Below, piece by piece: positions 52,070-60,276 of a stretch of DNA of 64,000 nucleotides. Each line of letters starts with the position of its first letter. Position 1 is the first letter of the stretch. The position numbers and the translations under genes were made by a program. Location of the stretch: the NCBI RefSeq assembly GCF_016862975.1, contig NZ_BONZ01000084.1, positions 31,653 to 95,652 on the forward strand, written 5' to 3'. Under the pieces are notes generated by a model, which saw only the letters and a list, made by a program, of their open reading frames with translations, did no database searches and had not been told where the DNA came from. This stretch comes from Rugosimonospora africana. GTDB taxonomy: Bacteria > Actinomycetota > Actinomycetes > Mycobacteriales > Micromonosporaceae.

Positions 52070-52339
52070 ATGACCGACGTCCAGCAGGCGCCGGCCGCCA
52101 GGCTCGACGTGGCGCGCACCAGCGCAGGGGTCGACGCGGGTGACGCGGTGCTCTCCCGCGTCACCGGCGGGCCGACCGACGCCGACCTCGACGCGCCGAC
52201 GCCGCTGGACGGCCGGACGGGTATCGTCACACCGATGTATGCGGATGTGTCGCGGCGAGTGTCGGCTGCCGAAACCTCCGGCCCGGTCCCTGGGGTCGTG
52301 ATGGGAATGCTTTCGGCCGCCGGGCGCGGCAGGCGATGA
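52070..52339 (+). CDS. Small hypothetical protein before IclR gene
   Basis: An 89-residue frame starting MTDVQQAPAARLDVARTSAG with GGGGAGA upstream, 13 bp after the decarboxylase stop. Its TGA overlaps the IclR ATG, which argues for real translation. The sequence is Ala/Asp-rich with no recognisable domain. It may be the fossil N-terminus of a larger enzyme or a leader that couples IclR translation to the operon. Confidence 0.4.
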   Translation: MTDVQQAPAARLDVARTSAGVDAGDAVLSRVTGGPTDADLDAPTPLDGRTGIVTPMYADVSRRVSAAETSGPVPGVVMGMLSAAGRGRR

Positions 52340-53082
52340 TGACCAGCGAAGAGTCGCCCTCGCGGTCGGCGTCCAACGCGTTGCGGCTCGTACTCATGCT
52401 GGCCGAACGGGGGCGGTTGCGGGTGATGACCGTGGCGGAGGAACTCGGCGTGGCGCCGTCGACCGCGCACCGGTTGCTGACGACGCTCCTGCAGTCGGGA
52501 CTCGCCGCGCAGCACGAAGACCGGTCGTACGTGCAGGGGCCCGCGTTCGTACGCCTGCGGCTGGCGCCGTCGCACCCCGAGGCGCTGCTTGCCATCGCGG
52601 TGCCGCATATGACCAAGCTCTCCGCGGTCACCGGCGAGACCACCCACCTGATGATCCGGCAGGACGCGACGGTGCGCTTCCTGCACAGCATCGAGGGTCC
52701 GGCGGCGCTGCGGGTGGCCTCGCGCACCGGGGTCGTGATGCCGGCGCACCTGACGTCGGGCGGCAAGGCGCTGCTCGCCACGATGACCGACGACGCGATT
52801 CGGGACCTGTACGCGGGCGGGATCCCGGACAGCCCGACCGGCCGCATCAAGACGATCGACGACCTGTTCGAGGAACTCGCCCAGGTGCGCAAGCGCGGCT
52901 ACGCGGAAAACATGGGGCAGAGCGAGCCGGGCATCTCGGCCGTCGGGGTCGCTCTGCGGCGCAACGGGGTGCAGGCGGCGATCTCGGTATCCGTGCCGTC
53001 GACGCGCTACCAGCGGGGGCGCTCGAAGGAACTCGTCTCCGTGCTCACCACCACGGCGGCCGCGATCCAGGCGCAGCCCTGA
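52336..53082 (+). CDS. IclR-family transcriptional regulator
   Basis: A 248-residue regulator: an N-terminal winged helix (SASNALRLVLMLAERGRLRVMTVAEELGVAPSTAHRLLTTLLQSGLA) and the IclR effector domain (AVPHMTKLSAVTGETTHLMIRQDATVRFLHSIEG ... SVPSTRYQRG). IclR proteins respond to aromatic acids or keto acids, which suits control of the 35-52 kb locus. It starts at ATG 52336, overlapping the small frame (ATG 52339 is an equal alternative). Its target site is not identified with confidence. Confidence 0.88.
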   Translation: MMTSEESPSRSASNALRLVLMLAERGRLRVMTVAEELGVAPSTAHRLLTTLLQSGLAAQHEDRSYVQGPAFVRLRLAPSHPEALLAIAVPHMTKLSAVTGETTHLMIRQDATVRFLHSIEGPAALRVASRTGVVMPAHLTSGGKALLATMTDDAIRDLYAGGIPDSPTGRIKTIDDLFEELAQVRKRGYAENMGQSEPGISAVGVALRRNGVQAAISVSVPSTRYQRGRSKELVSVLTTTAAAIQAQP

Positions 53083-53140
53083 CGGCACGCGTCACCCGCT
53101 GAGTCGGCCGTAGCGTCCGCTCGGGCTTCGGCTCCCCAGG

Positions 53141-53258
53141 ACATGGGATGTCCGTTCGATGATTTGACCGCTCGGCGCAGTGGAACGACCGCTCACCGCG
53201 CATTTTGTGGATTCTGCGTGCCGGACGCTCATAGCCTTCACGGTAGACATCCCATGTC
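53141..53258. promoter_or_regulatory. Paired 13-bp palindromes 105 bp apart
   Basis: GACATGGGATGTC (53141-53153) and GACATCCCATGTC (53246-53258) are exact reverse complements of each other, and each is itself a palindrome with a 3-base centre (GACAT-N3-ATGTC). They may be two operators that loop DNA upstream of the GDSL esterase gene, or the terminal inverted repeats of a 118-bp miniature element. Confidence 0.5.
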
Positions 53259-53265
53259 GGCTGAA

Positions 53266-53311
53266 CGACCGGTCTGGCTCGGCGCGCCCGGCGCGACGAC
53301 CCAGACCAGTC
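53266..53311 (-). repeat. Dispersed palindromic repeat, copy 4 (reverse, shortened loop)
   Basis: Read on the minus strand it begins GACTGGTCTGGGTCGTCGCG and ends GAGCCAGACCGGTCG. It is 46 bp because the central loop is 5 bp shorter. It is intergenic, 48 bp before the esterase start and 7 bp after the second 13-bp palindrome. Confidence 0.8.
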
Positions 53312-53358
53312 GGAGGATCGCCGCCACGGGTCGACCGTCCACAGAGGAGCGTGTCACC

Positions 53359-54624
53359 TTGACCGAAGCCACCGCTCGAAGCCGGATGCGCTGGGCCGCC
53401 GCGGCCGTGGCGGCCGCGACGTTGGTCACCGGGCTGATCGGCGCGGGCATCGCCCAGGCCGATCCGGTGGCCAAGAAGGAGCCGGCCGCGAGAACCGACT
53501 GGGTAGCGACGTGGGCGACCGCGGCGGAGGTACCGTTCAGCGGCCAGCAACTGGCCGGCTTCACCGACACGACCCTGCGCGAGCGGATCCACGTATCCAT
53601 CGGCGGTGACGTGGTCCGGCTGCGGCTGACCAACGTGTACGGCAAGACGCCGCTCGTCGTACAGTCGACGACCCTCGGCCGGCCCGGCGGTACGCCCGGC
53701 GACGTCGACGCGGCGAGCCTCGTACCGGTGACCTTCGACGGCGCCACGAGCGTCACCATCCCGCCCGGCGCCGAGTACGCCTCCGACCCGGTACGGATCT
53801 CGGTACCCGGCGACGGCAACCTGATGGCCAGCCTCTACCTGCCTGGGCCCACCGGTCCGGCCACGTACCACCGGGACGCCTGGACCACCGGGTACCTGGC
53901 GGCCGGCGACCAGACCGGCCAGCCCACGGTCGCGTCCTTCCCCTCGCGCATCTCGAACTTCTACTTCCTCGACGGGCTCGACGTGGAGTCCACGATGGAC
54001 GGTTCGGTCGCGTTCCTCGGCGACTCCATCACCGACGGCACGCACTCGACCGTCGACGCCGACCACCGCTGGCCCGACTACCTCGCCGACCGGATGCTGA
54101 CGCAGCCGCGCTCGCGCCAGTTCGGCGTCGTCAACTCCGGCATCGCCGGCAACCGGCTGCTGCTCGACTACACCGGCGCGGGACAGGGGGTGAACGCACT
54201 GGCCCGGCTGGAGCGGGACGTGCTCACCCAGACCGGCGTGCGTACGGTCTTCGTCTTCGAGGGCATCAACGACCTGCAGAACGATCCGACGCAGTACGAC
54301 CCGAACCAGTTCATCCAGGCGTACCACCAGATCATCCAGCGGGCGCATGACCAGGGCATCCGGGTCGTCGCCTCCACCATCACCCCGTGGGCCGGGTGGA
54401 CGGCCTGGACTCCCGAGCGGGAGGCGGTACGCGTCCAGGTCAACCAGTGGATCCGTACCTCGGGTGAGTTCGACGGAGTGGTCGACTTCGACAAGGTGAT
54501 CCGCGACCCGGCGGACCCGCAGCGGATCCTGCCGGCGTACGACTCGGGCGATCACCTGCACCCCGGTGACGTGGGCTACAAGGCGATGGCCGACGCGGTC
54601 AACCTCGACCTGCTCCGCCCGTAG
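53359..54624 (+). CDS. Secreted GDSL/SGNH esterase
   Basis: About 421 residues from TTG 53359 (GAGGAG upstream). The signal peptide MTEATARSRMRWAAAAVAAA ends near IAQA. After a beta-rich N-terminal region the SGNH blocks appear: VAFLGDSITDGTHST (block I Ser), VVNSGIAGNRLL, FVFEGINDLQ (Asn) and DHLHPGDVGY (catalytic Asp-His). Such enzymes deacylate lipids or de-esterify plant polysaccharides. An upstream frame from 53143 is only the read-through of the repeat region. ATG 53386 is an alternative start. Confidence 0.88.
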   Translation: MTEATARSRMRWAAAAVAAATLVTGLIGAGIAQADPVAKKEPAARTDWVATWATAAEVPFSGQQLAGFTDTTLRERIHVSIGGDVVRLRLTNVYGKTPLVVQSTTLGRPGGTPGDVDAASLVPVTFDGATSVTIPPGAEYASDPVRISVPGDGNLMASLYLPGPTGPATYHRDAWTTGYLAAGDQTGQPTVASFPSRISNFYFLDGLDVESTMDGSVAFLGDSITDGTHSTVDADHRWPDYLADRMLTQPRSRQFGVVNSGIAGNRLLLDYTGAGQGVNALARLERDVLTQTGVRTVFVFEGINDLQNDPTQYDPNQFIQAYHQIIQRAHDQGIRVVASTITPWAGWTAWTPEREAVRVQVNQWIRTSGEFDGVVDFDKVIRDPADPQRILPAYDSGDHLHPGDVGYKAMADAVNLDLLRP

Positions 54625-54723
54625 CGAGCACCGGGAGCCCCCGACCTTGCGGAACCGGCAATGTCGGCTTCGACTGCCCGTCGTCTCGGGGAAAGGTCGC
54701 GAGACCAGCGTCAGGTGGCAGGC

Positions 54724-54774
54724 AACCGGTCTGGGTCGGCGCGCGGCACGAGACGCGCCGAGCCAGGCCGGTCG
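54724..54774 (+). repeat. Dispersed 51-bp palindromic repeat, copy 5
   Basis: The copy reads AACCGGTCTGGGTCGGCGCG at its start and CGAGCCAGGCCGGTCG at its end. It is intergenic, 28 bp before the phospholipase C start. ACCGGTCTGG and CCAGGCCGGT pair in a stem with one G-T wobble. Confidence 0.8.
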
Positions 54775-54801
54775 CAAACCGCACCCGGAGGTCTCGAACC
54801 C

Positions 54802-56964
54802 ATGTCCACAGTGTCTCGCCGGAATTTCCTTGGTACCGCCGCCGCCGTCACAACAGCCGCCGCGGTCAGTGCCGCGCTGCCCGGCGCGCGGGCAGACGCG
54901 GCCCCCGCCGCCCCGTCCCATCACGTACACGGCGACATCCGTGACATCAAGCATGTCGTCGTGGTCATGCAGGAGAACCGCAGCTTCGACCACTACTTCG
55001 GCACGTTGAAGGGAGTGCGCGGATTCGGTGACCGCTCGACCATCCTGCTCCCCGGCGGCAAGACCGTCTGGCAGCAGCCGGTGACGCCGAGCGCCGGGGC
55101 CGCCACCCAGTACCCGTGGCGGCTGAGCGGGGCGAAGTCGTGGAGCGGGGCGACGCCGCCGAGCCCCGAACTGGGCGCCGCGAACTACGGCGGTACCAGT
55201 CACGGCTGGGCGGACCAGCACGGCGCCTGGTACGGCGGCCTGATGAACGGCTGGTACTCCGCCAAGGGCGGCCCCACGACGCTGGGTTACCTGGAGCGTC
55301 ACGACCTGCCGTTCCACTACGCTCTCGCCGACGCGTACACGATCGGCGACGCGTACCACTGCTCGGTGCTCAGCGCGACCGGGCCCAACCGCACCTACCT
55401 GTGGAGCGGGACGATCAACGCTGATCAGAAGCACGGCAGCTTCGTCGCCAACGACGGCGGCGACGAACTCGGTAGGTTCCTGCCCTGGGAGTCCTACGCC
55501 GAGACGCTGCAGGACGCGGGCGTCAGCTGGCGGGTGTACCAGTGCGCCGACGACTACGGCGACAACGGCCTGGAGTACTTCAACACGTTCGCCACGCTCG
55601 ACCCCACCCAGGGCGGGACCGCCGCCCCGGGCAACGTCTACTACGACAACGGCGTGAAGAACGTCCCCGAGCCGATCACCGGGCTCTCCGGCAACGCCGA
55701 CAACCTCATCGCCGCGATCCGCGCCGACGTGCTGGACGGCACGCTGCCGCAGGTCAGTTGGATGGTGAACAACCAGTTCTTCTCCGAGCACCCGGTGACG
55801 GCGCCGAGCAACGGCGCGTATTTCCTGCGCGGCGTCCTCGACGCGCTCAACGCCGACCCGGATGTGTTCAACTCGACGCTGGTGATCGTCAACTACGACG
55901 AGAACGACGGCCAGTTCGACCACGTGCCGCCGCCGGTGCCGGCGCCGGGGGAGGGGAACGAGTTCGTCGCCGGTACGCTCGGATCCTACGGTGTCACCGC
56001 CCCCGTTCCGGTCGGCCTCGGTTTCCGGGTACCGCTGATCCTCATCTCGCCCTGGACGCGTGGCGGCTGGGTGACCTCGGAGACCGCGGACCACACGTCG
56101 GTCATCCAGTTCCTCGAGAAGTGGACCGCCGCGATCGGCACGCCGGCCGTCTCGCCCAACATCAGTGACTGGCGGCGCAAGGTCTGTGGCGACCTGACGG
56201 GAGCATTCGACTTCACCGCGCCGGTCTACGGCCTTCCTCGCCTTCCGGACACCGGAGCGCTCGTCCCGGAGACCCGGTACACCCCGCTGCCGGGCGACAA
56301 CACCATGCCGACTCAGGAGCCGGGGACCAAGCGGGCGCGTCCGCTGCCGTGCCAGCCGAACGCCAACCTGGTCGGGTTCTCCGGGGGACCGTCTGGCGTG
56401 GTGGCGAATCTGGCGTTCAGCAACGTGGCTCCGTTCGTCACCAAGGCGAGCCACTTCGCGGTGTACAACAACCGGTCCGGCGCCCCGTCGCTGACGCAGT
56501 ACCCGGCCGCGTTCCCGGGCCAGTACACCGTCGCGGCCCACGCGACGGCGCGCGGAACCGGCGCGGTGGGCGTCTCCGCCGACGACACCACGTACGACCT
56601 CACCATCACCGGGCCCAACCGGTTCCTGCGCCGGTTCGTCGGCGACGTCGCCACGGCGGGCAGCGACCTCGTCGTCGAGGCGACCTATGACGACGGCAAG
56701 TCGACCGGGCACCCGAAGCTGAAGATGTGGCTGCACAATGGGCGGCACTCGTCGGTGGCGTTCACGATCAGGCACAACCACTACATCTCGGGTAGGCCGC
56801 AGACCGTGAAGGTCGCCGCGCACGGCAAGGAGGCGTGGGCCGTGAGCCCGCTGACGGTCAGCGATGGCTGGTATGACGTGACCGTCACGGCCGACTGCGA
56901 TGAAGGCTGGTCGCAGCGGTTCGTCGGCCACCTGGAGACCGGAAAGCCGAGTGTCACCGGCTGA
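54802..56964 (+). CDS. Tat-exported phosphocholine-specific phospholipase C
   Basis: A 720-residue enzyme with a Tat signal MSTVSRRNFLGTAAAVTTAA. The phosphoesterase domain carries DIKHVVVVMQENRSFDHYFGTL and later NYDENDGQFDHVPPP, both metal-site segments of bacterial acid phosphatase/phospholipase C enzymes. The C-terminal third (VAPFVTKASHFAVYNNRSGAP ... WYDVTVTADCDEGWSQRFVGHLE) matches the two DUF756 repeats of phosphocholine-specific PLC. It hydrolyses phosphatidylcholine or sphingomyelin outside the cell. ATG 54802 sits right before the RR motif; the longer frame from 54661 is repeat read-through. Confidence 0.9.
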   Translation: MSTVSRRNFLGTAAAVTTAAAVSAALPGARADAAPAAPSHHVHGDIRDIKHVVVVMQENRSFDHYFGTLKGVRGFGDRSTILLPGGKTVWQQPVTPSAGAATQYPWRLSGAKSWSGATPPSPELGAANYGGTSHGWADQHGAWYGGLMNGWYSAKGGPTTLGYLERHDLPFHYALADAYTIGDAYHCSVLSATGPNRTYLWSGTINADQKHGSFVANDGGDELGRFLPWESYAETLQDAGVSWRVYQCADDYGDNGLEYFNTFATLDPTQGGTAAPGNVYYDNGVKNVPEPITGLSGNADNLIAAIRADVLDGTLPQVSWMVNNQFFSEHPVTAPSNGAYFLRGVLDALNADPDVFNSTLVIVNYDENDGQFDHVPPPVPAPGEGNEFVAGTLGSYGVTAPVPVGLGFRVPLILISPWTRGGWVTSETADHTSVIQFLEKWTAAIGTPAVSPNISDWRRKVCGDLTGAFDFTAPVYGLPRLPDTGALVPETRYTPLPGDNTMPTQEPGTKRARPLPCQPNANLVGFSGGPSGVVANLAFSNVAPFVTKASHFAVYNNRSGAPSLTQYPAAFPGQYTVAAHATARGTGAVGVSADDTTYDLTITGPNRFLRRFVGDVATAGSDLVVEATYDDGKSTGHPKLKMWLHNGRHSSVAFTIRHNHYISGRPQTVKVAAHGKEAWAVSPLTVSDGWYDVTVTADCDEGWSQRFVGHLETGKPSVTG

Positions 56965-57027
56965 TCCAGCGCCGAGCCCTGGAGCATGAGGTCGATCGGA
57001 ACCTCGACTGCCCAGAACATCAGCGAT

Positions 57028-57057
57028 CTGCGCCCGCCGCCACGACGGCGGGCGCAG
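57028..57057. terminator. Convergent terminator hairpin
   Basis: CTGCGCCCGCCG and CGGCGGGCGCAG form a perfect 12-bp stem with a 6-base loop between the convergent phospholipase C and L,D-transpeptidase genes, so it may work in both directions. Confidence 0.65.
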
Positions 57058-57119
57058 GTCCTGTTTCCGGGCCAGCGGTTGACCGGCACGGCGGCGGCCG
57101 CATCACCGGGCTGACCCTG

Positions 57120-58352
57120 TCACTTTGTCATCCGCATGGGCGGCGGCTTGGGCCCCGTCGGCGCCTGCCCCTCGGCCGGGGGCCGATCGGCCCCCTTCCG
57201 CAGAGCGCTTCCCTTGGCGTAGTCGTCCCAACTGGTATCCCAGACCGTCCATCCGTTACCGGACTGGAGGTGCTTACCTGTGCCGTTCACCGTCACGGGA
57301 TCACCGATCAGGGAGTTGTTGTATACCCAGGCCGCGTCGTCGGTGGACAGGTTCGTGCAGCCGTGGCTGACATCGTCATGGCCCTGGTCGGCCACCGACC
57401 ACGGCGCCGCGTGGATGTACTCGCCGTCCCCGGTCAGCTGTTCCGCGTAGCTGACCTCAAGTTGGTCGTCGTCGCTGTACACCCACAGGACGCTGCGTTC
57501 CCTGGTCATAATCACCATGTTCCCGGCCGACGATGGAGTCTCCGGGGCGCCGAGGCTGACCGGGAACGTCTTTACCAGCTTGTCGTTCTGAAAGACCTGC
57601 ATGCGCTTGGTGGCATCGGTCGTCCGGAACGTCATCTTGCGACCGATGGTCGCTGCTGCGGTGTGATCGGAGTCCAGATACCGCCCGGCAACCGGCATGC
57701 CTCCCAGTTTCGTGCTGACCGCGAGTCTGGTTCCCGGCTGCCAGTAGCTCTTCGGCCGGTAGATGACCTGCTGGTCGCCGTACCAGTGCCACACCCCGGT
57801 CTGCGGCGGATCGCTGGTGACCGACAGGCGGTGTTCGACCTCGGCCTTGGAATCGTCCGGAATGGGCGCGTCGAATCGCAGGGCGAGTGGCATGCCGACC
57901 CCATATGTCGCGCCGCTTTGAAGGTCCAGGGTGCTGACGATCGGGTCGCCGGCCGGCTGTGGCATTGTGGTGAAGTTCGTCCTCACCGTCGACCGCGTGC
58001 CTTTGCCGTCTACCACGGTCACCGTCGCGTGATACGTCGTGTGGTACGCCAAGGGCTGTGCCGGCACCCATGCGGCACCGTCGCTGCGCAGCGCCCCGGA
58101 GACCCGCTTGTCCGTTGCGTCGGTCAACGTCACGCTGTTGATGCGCTTGCCCGGCAACGTGGTGCCGATTTCCGTTGACGCCGGCTGGTTCGTCGCCCCC
58201 GGCGAGGGAGTGAGGGGCACACCGGCGCCGGACCCCGCGTTCGATGAACGCGCGGCGGACATTCCGGATGGTCCGTGGCAGGACGTGAGCGTGAGGCAGG
58301 TCCCGATTGCCAGTGCGGCGCCAAGGCGCCAGTATCCTTTGATCTGGCCCAT
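57120..58352 (-). CDS. L,D-transpeptidase lipoprotein
   Basis: About 410 residues from ATG 58352 (AGGGAA upstream). MGQIKGYWRLGAALAIGTCL is a signal peptide ending in the lipobox LTSC. Two Ig-like domains follow (VTLTDATDKRVSGALRSDGAAWVPA; MPLALRFDAPIPDDSKAEVE), then a YkuD catalytic domain with the His-containing YIHAAPWS and SHGCTNLS carrying the catalytic Cys. This is the architecture of mycobacterial LdtMt2-type enzymes that make 3-3 cross-links in peptidoglycan. An in-frame GTG/ATG further upstream (to 58442) would bury the signal peptide and is not preferred. Confidence 0.9.
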   Translation of the reverse strand: MGQIKGYWRLGAALAIGTCLTLTSCHGPSGMSAARSSNAGSGAGVPLTPSPGATNQPASTEIGTTLPGKRINSVTLTDATDKRVSGALRSDGAAWVPAQPLAYHTTYHATVTVVDGKGTRSTVRTNFTTMPQPAGDPIVSTLDLQSGATYGVGMPLALRFDAPIPDDSKAEVEHRLSVTSDPPQTGVWHWYGDQQVIYRPKSYWQPGTRLAVSTKLGGMPVAGRYLDSDHTAAATIGRKMTFRTTDATKRMQVFQNDKLVKTFPVSLGAPETPSSAGNMVIMTRERSVLWVYSDDDQLEVSYAEQLTGDGEYIHAAPWSVADQGHDDVSHGCTNLSTDDAAWVYNNSLIGDPVTVNGTGKHLQSGNGWTVWDTSWDDYAKGSALRKGADRPPAEGQAPTGPKPPPMRMTK

Positions 58353-58634
58353 TTCCCTATTCTCGCGCACGCGCTCGCTGGTGTTCCCGATCCGCCGAGA
58401 TTCCAGCAAGGACATGGTTCTTTGGGCCACGCGAATTCGCAAACGGTGTCGGGATTAGGAAAGTGGCTCGCGGGTCGGTCAATTTGTTCCGGTCTTTCGG
58501 CCTGGTTGCTCGACGGCGAGGACGCGCGCGTTGCGCTGAGTGTCCATCGTCGGTCCGATCCCCCTCAGTGGTGCTTTGCGGCATTCGAGGGCGGGGTCGC
58601 GATCCTTTGGAGAAAGTGCGGCCGAAACGCGAGC

Positions 58635-58670
58635 GGGTCCGCCCCGCGGCTCGAGAGGCGGGGCGGGCCC
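58635..58670 (-). terminator. Terminator hairpin of the YCII operon
   Basis: GGGTCCGCCCCGC and GCGGGGCGGGCCC pair over 13 bp (one G-T) with a 10-base loop, 25 bp beyond the YCII stop on the minus strand. The rest of 58353-58694 (342 bp) shows no gene and should contain the L,D-transpeptidase promoter. Confidence 0.6.
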
Positions 58671-58694
58671 ACGCGCCGAAATTCTGACGCGGTG

Positions 58695-59036
58695 TCAGGT
58701 CCGGGGTAGCGCCGAGCCGGGGAAACCCCGGCACGGATGCACGCTGTAGGCGAGCACGCCGGCCTGGACGGCCGGATCCCCTTCCATGATTTTGCGTACC
58801 TCGTCGAGGCCGTCCACGAAGATGCCGATGCCGGACAGGCCGGTGCCATCGCCGACCGGGCAGACGACCGGCATCACACCGTCGGCCTGCAGGCCCATGT
58901 TGCGCCGGCCGTGCTCCCAGATGATCCGGTCGGCGCCCTCCGTCCCGTAGTTCTCGCCCTCGCGCATCACGACCAGCGTGTAGGAGGCCGCCTGGGTCAG
59001 CCGTTCGCGCATCATCTCGTCGGTGTACGTCGTCAT
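58695..59036 (-). CDS. YCII-family protein
   Basis: A 113-residue YCII/DGPF-domain protein: TQAASYTLVVMREGENYG is the opening strand and GIGIFVDGLDEVRKIMEGDPAVQAGVLAYSVHPCRG the hallmark C-terminal half (DPAV...L). These small ferredoxin-like folds bind hydrophobic ligands. GGAGGAG lies 6 bp before ATG 59036. It is the last gene of an ArsR-SRPBCC-YCII operon. Confidence 0.85.
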   Translation of the reverse strand: MTTYTDEMMRERLTQAASYTLVVMREGENYGTEGADRIIWEHGRRNMGLQADGVMPVVCPVGDGTGLSGIGIFVDGLDEVRKIMEGDPAVQAGVLAYSVHPCRGFPGSALPRT

Positions 59037-59061
59037 GGTGTGCTCCTCCGCCCGGTGGGGC

Positions 59062-59583
59062 TCATGCGTGGTTGGGAGACTCCGGCACCGCCGTCTCGGC
59101 CGCGTCGGTGAAGTGGCGCAGGATGGTTGTCCAGCCGGTGCTGTAGGCGCCGCCGCGGTATCCGCCGGGCAGCGCGCAGTCCTCGGACAGTTGGGCGTCG
59201 CTCAGCGCCTCCCAGCCGCGGTGCTCGACGGTGACTCGGGTCAGGGCCGGCCCCAGCGCGGCGAACGTGAACTCGACCTCGGTGGGCGCGGGAGTGCCGG
59301 TCCAGGTCATGGTGAAGCCGTTCGGCGGGTCCCAGGCCAGCAACTCCCCCCACTGCACGACGGTGCCGTTCTGCCACGTCTCGTACACCCGACCGCCCGG
59401 CGCGGGTTCGATGGTGATGTCGCGGACCTTGTCTCCTCCGGCGGAGAACTGGACCGGCCACCACACTCCGACGGTCCGGACGAAGACGTCGAAGGTGTGC
59501 GCGACGTCGCTGCGTACCATCGTGGACTGCCGCACCGGCGGGCGCCGCAGCGGGACGACGGACGGTTGGCTGTCGGTGCTCAT
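59062..59583 (-). CDS. SRPBCC/AHSA1-domain protein
   Basis: A 173-residue START-like protein: VRSDVAHTFDVFVRTVGVWWPVQFSAGGDKVRDITIEPAPGGRVYETWQNG and the closing GWEALSDAQLSEDC ... GWTTILRHF. It shares the operon with ArsR and YCII genes, a recurrent actinobacterial set. Its ATG overlaps the TGA of a tiny upstream frame (59580-59675). Confidence 0.85.
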   Translation of the reverse strand: MSTDSQPSVVPLRRPPVRQSTMVRSDVAHTFDVFVRTVGVWWPVQFSAGGDKVRDITIEPAPGGRVYETWQNGTVVQWGELLAWDPPNGFTMTWTGTPAPTEVEFTFAALGPALTRVTVEHRGWEALSDAQLSEDCALPGGYRGGAYSTGWTTILRHFTDAAETAVPESPNHA

Positions 59584-59675
59584 GGCCTGTCTCCGCGTTT
59601 CTCATCGGTTGCGTCGTTCAGGTGGTCGCGGAATCGGCGCAGCACGGCCGCCCACGCCCGCTCGAGTCCGGTCAT
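59580..59675 (-). pseudogene. 31-codon frame, possible gene remnant
   Basis: MTGLERAWAAVLRRFRDHLN is followed by 11 residues, and the TGA overlaps the SRPBCC ATG (ATGA). The amphipathic helix looks like the C-terminal tail of a START-type or similar small protein. Upstream in this frame is only the shadow of ArsR. It is either a coupled small protein or the fossil end of a deleted gene. Confidence 0.3.
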
Positions 59676-59742
59676 CGGATCGGCTGCTTCGTCGGCGCGC
59701 GGCCGAAACCGCGGTCGGCGTGGCCCGCGTGCCGGCCGGTGG

Positions 59743-60096
59743 TCAGCCGGCACGCCGCACCCGCTCGTCCGTGTCGGACAGGCCGCGCTCCGCCTCGACC
59801 AGTTGCCGCGCGGTATCCAGTGCGTCGCCCCACATCTCGTCCAGGAACTCCCGCAGCCCGGCAAGCCCTTGCGAGCGGGCCCGGTAGATGCGCCGGGTGC
59901 CCTCGCGGCGTTCGGTCAGCAGGCCCACGCTCTTCAACACCGTCAGGTGCTGGCTGACCGCGGTGCGGCTGATCTCGAACGCCGCGGCGATCTCGCCAGC
60001 GGACATCTCGGTGTGGGCGACCAACCGCAGGATGGTGCGACGGCGAGGTTCCGCGAGCGCGCGCAGAACTCCGTCGGTCGCGTCCGGCTTGCCCAT
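59743..60096 (-). CDS. ArsR-family repressor
   Basis: A 117-residue winged-helix regulator: ALAEPRRRTILRLVAHTEMSAGEIAAAFEISRTAVSQHLTVLKSVGLLTERREGTRRIYRARSQGL. It lacks the cysteine metal box. GAGGGAG upstream favours ATG 60096 over 60120. It leads the SRPBCC-YCII operon and has a perfect palindrome just upstream, so it is probably autoregulated. Confidence 0.87.
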   Translation of the reverse strand: MGKPDATDGVLRALAEPRRRTILRLVAHTEMSAGEIAAAFEISRTAVSQHLTVLKSVGLLTERREGTRRIYRARSQGLAGLREFLDEMWGDALDTARQLVEAERGLSDTDERVRRAG

Positions 60097-60123
60097 GCCG
60101 TCTCCCTCGGTGTCCGTCAAGGT

Positions 60124-60159
60124 CGGCTAACGTTAGCCGCTACTGACGCTTGGGGTCAA
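60124..60159 (-). promoter_or_regulatory. ArsR promoter with perfect 16-bp operator
   Basis: CGGCTAACGTTAGCCG (60124-60139) is a perfect palindrome. On the minus strand TTGACC (60159-60154), an 18-bp spacer and TAACGT (60135-60130) form a promoter whose -10 is inside the palindrome. Confidence 0.7.
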
Positions 60160-60276
60160 GCACTCGCGCGGGCCCGGGGAGTTTTCCGTGCTTCACCGGG
60201 AGTTCATGGCCAGTCGCCTCTTCCGGCAGTTCGCCCCGAAATGCTGTCAGCGTTTCCGACACGAGAGGGACGCTTC

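Noticed and set aside
53092..56931. A 1279-codon open frame on the minus strand
   Set aside because: It is antisense to the esterase and phospholipase C genes, Arg/Gly/Val-rich without any domain, and results from high GC at third positions.
59023..60276. Plus-strand frame upstream of the short phospholipase C
   Set aside because: It is antisense to the YCII, SRPBCC and ArsR genes. The Tat signal at 60277 marks the real start.
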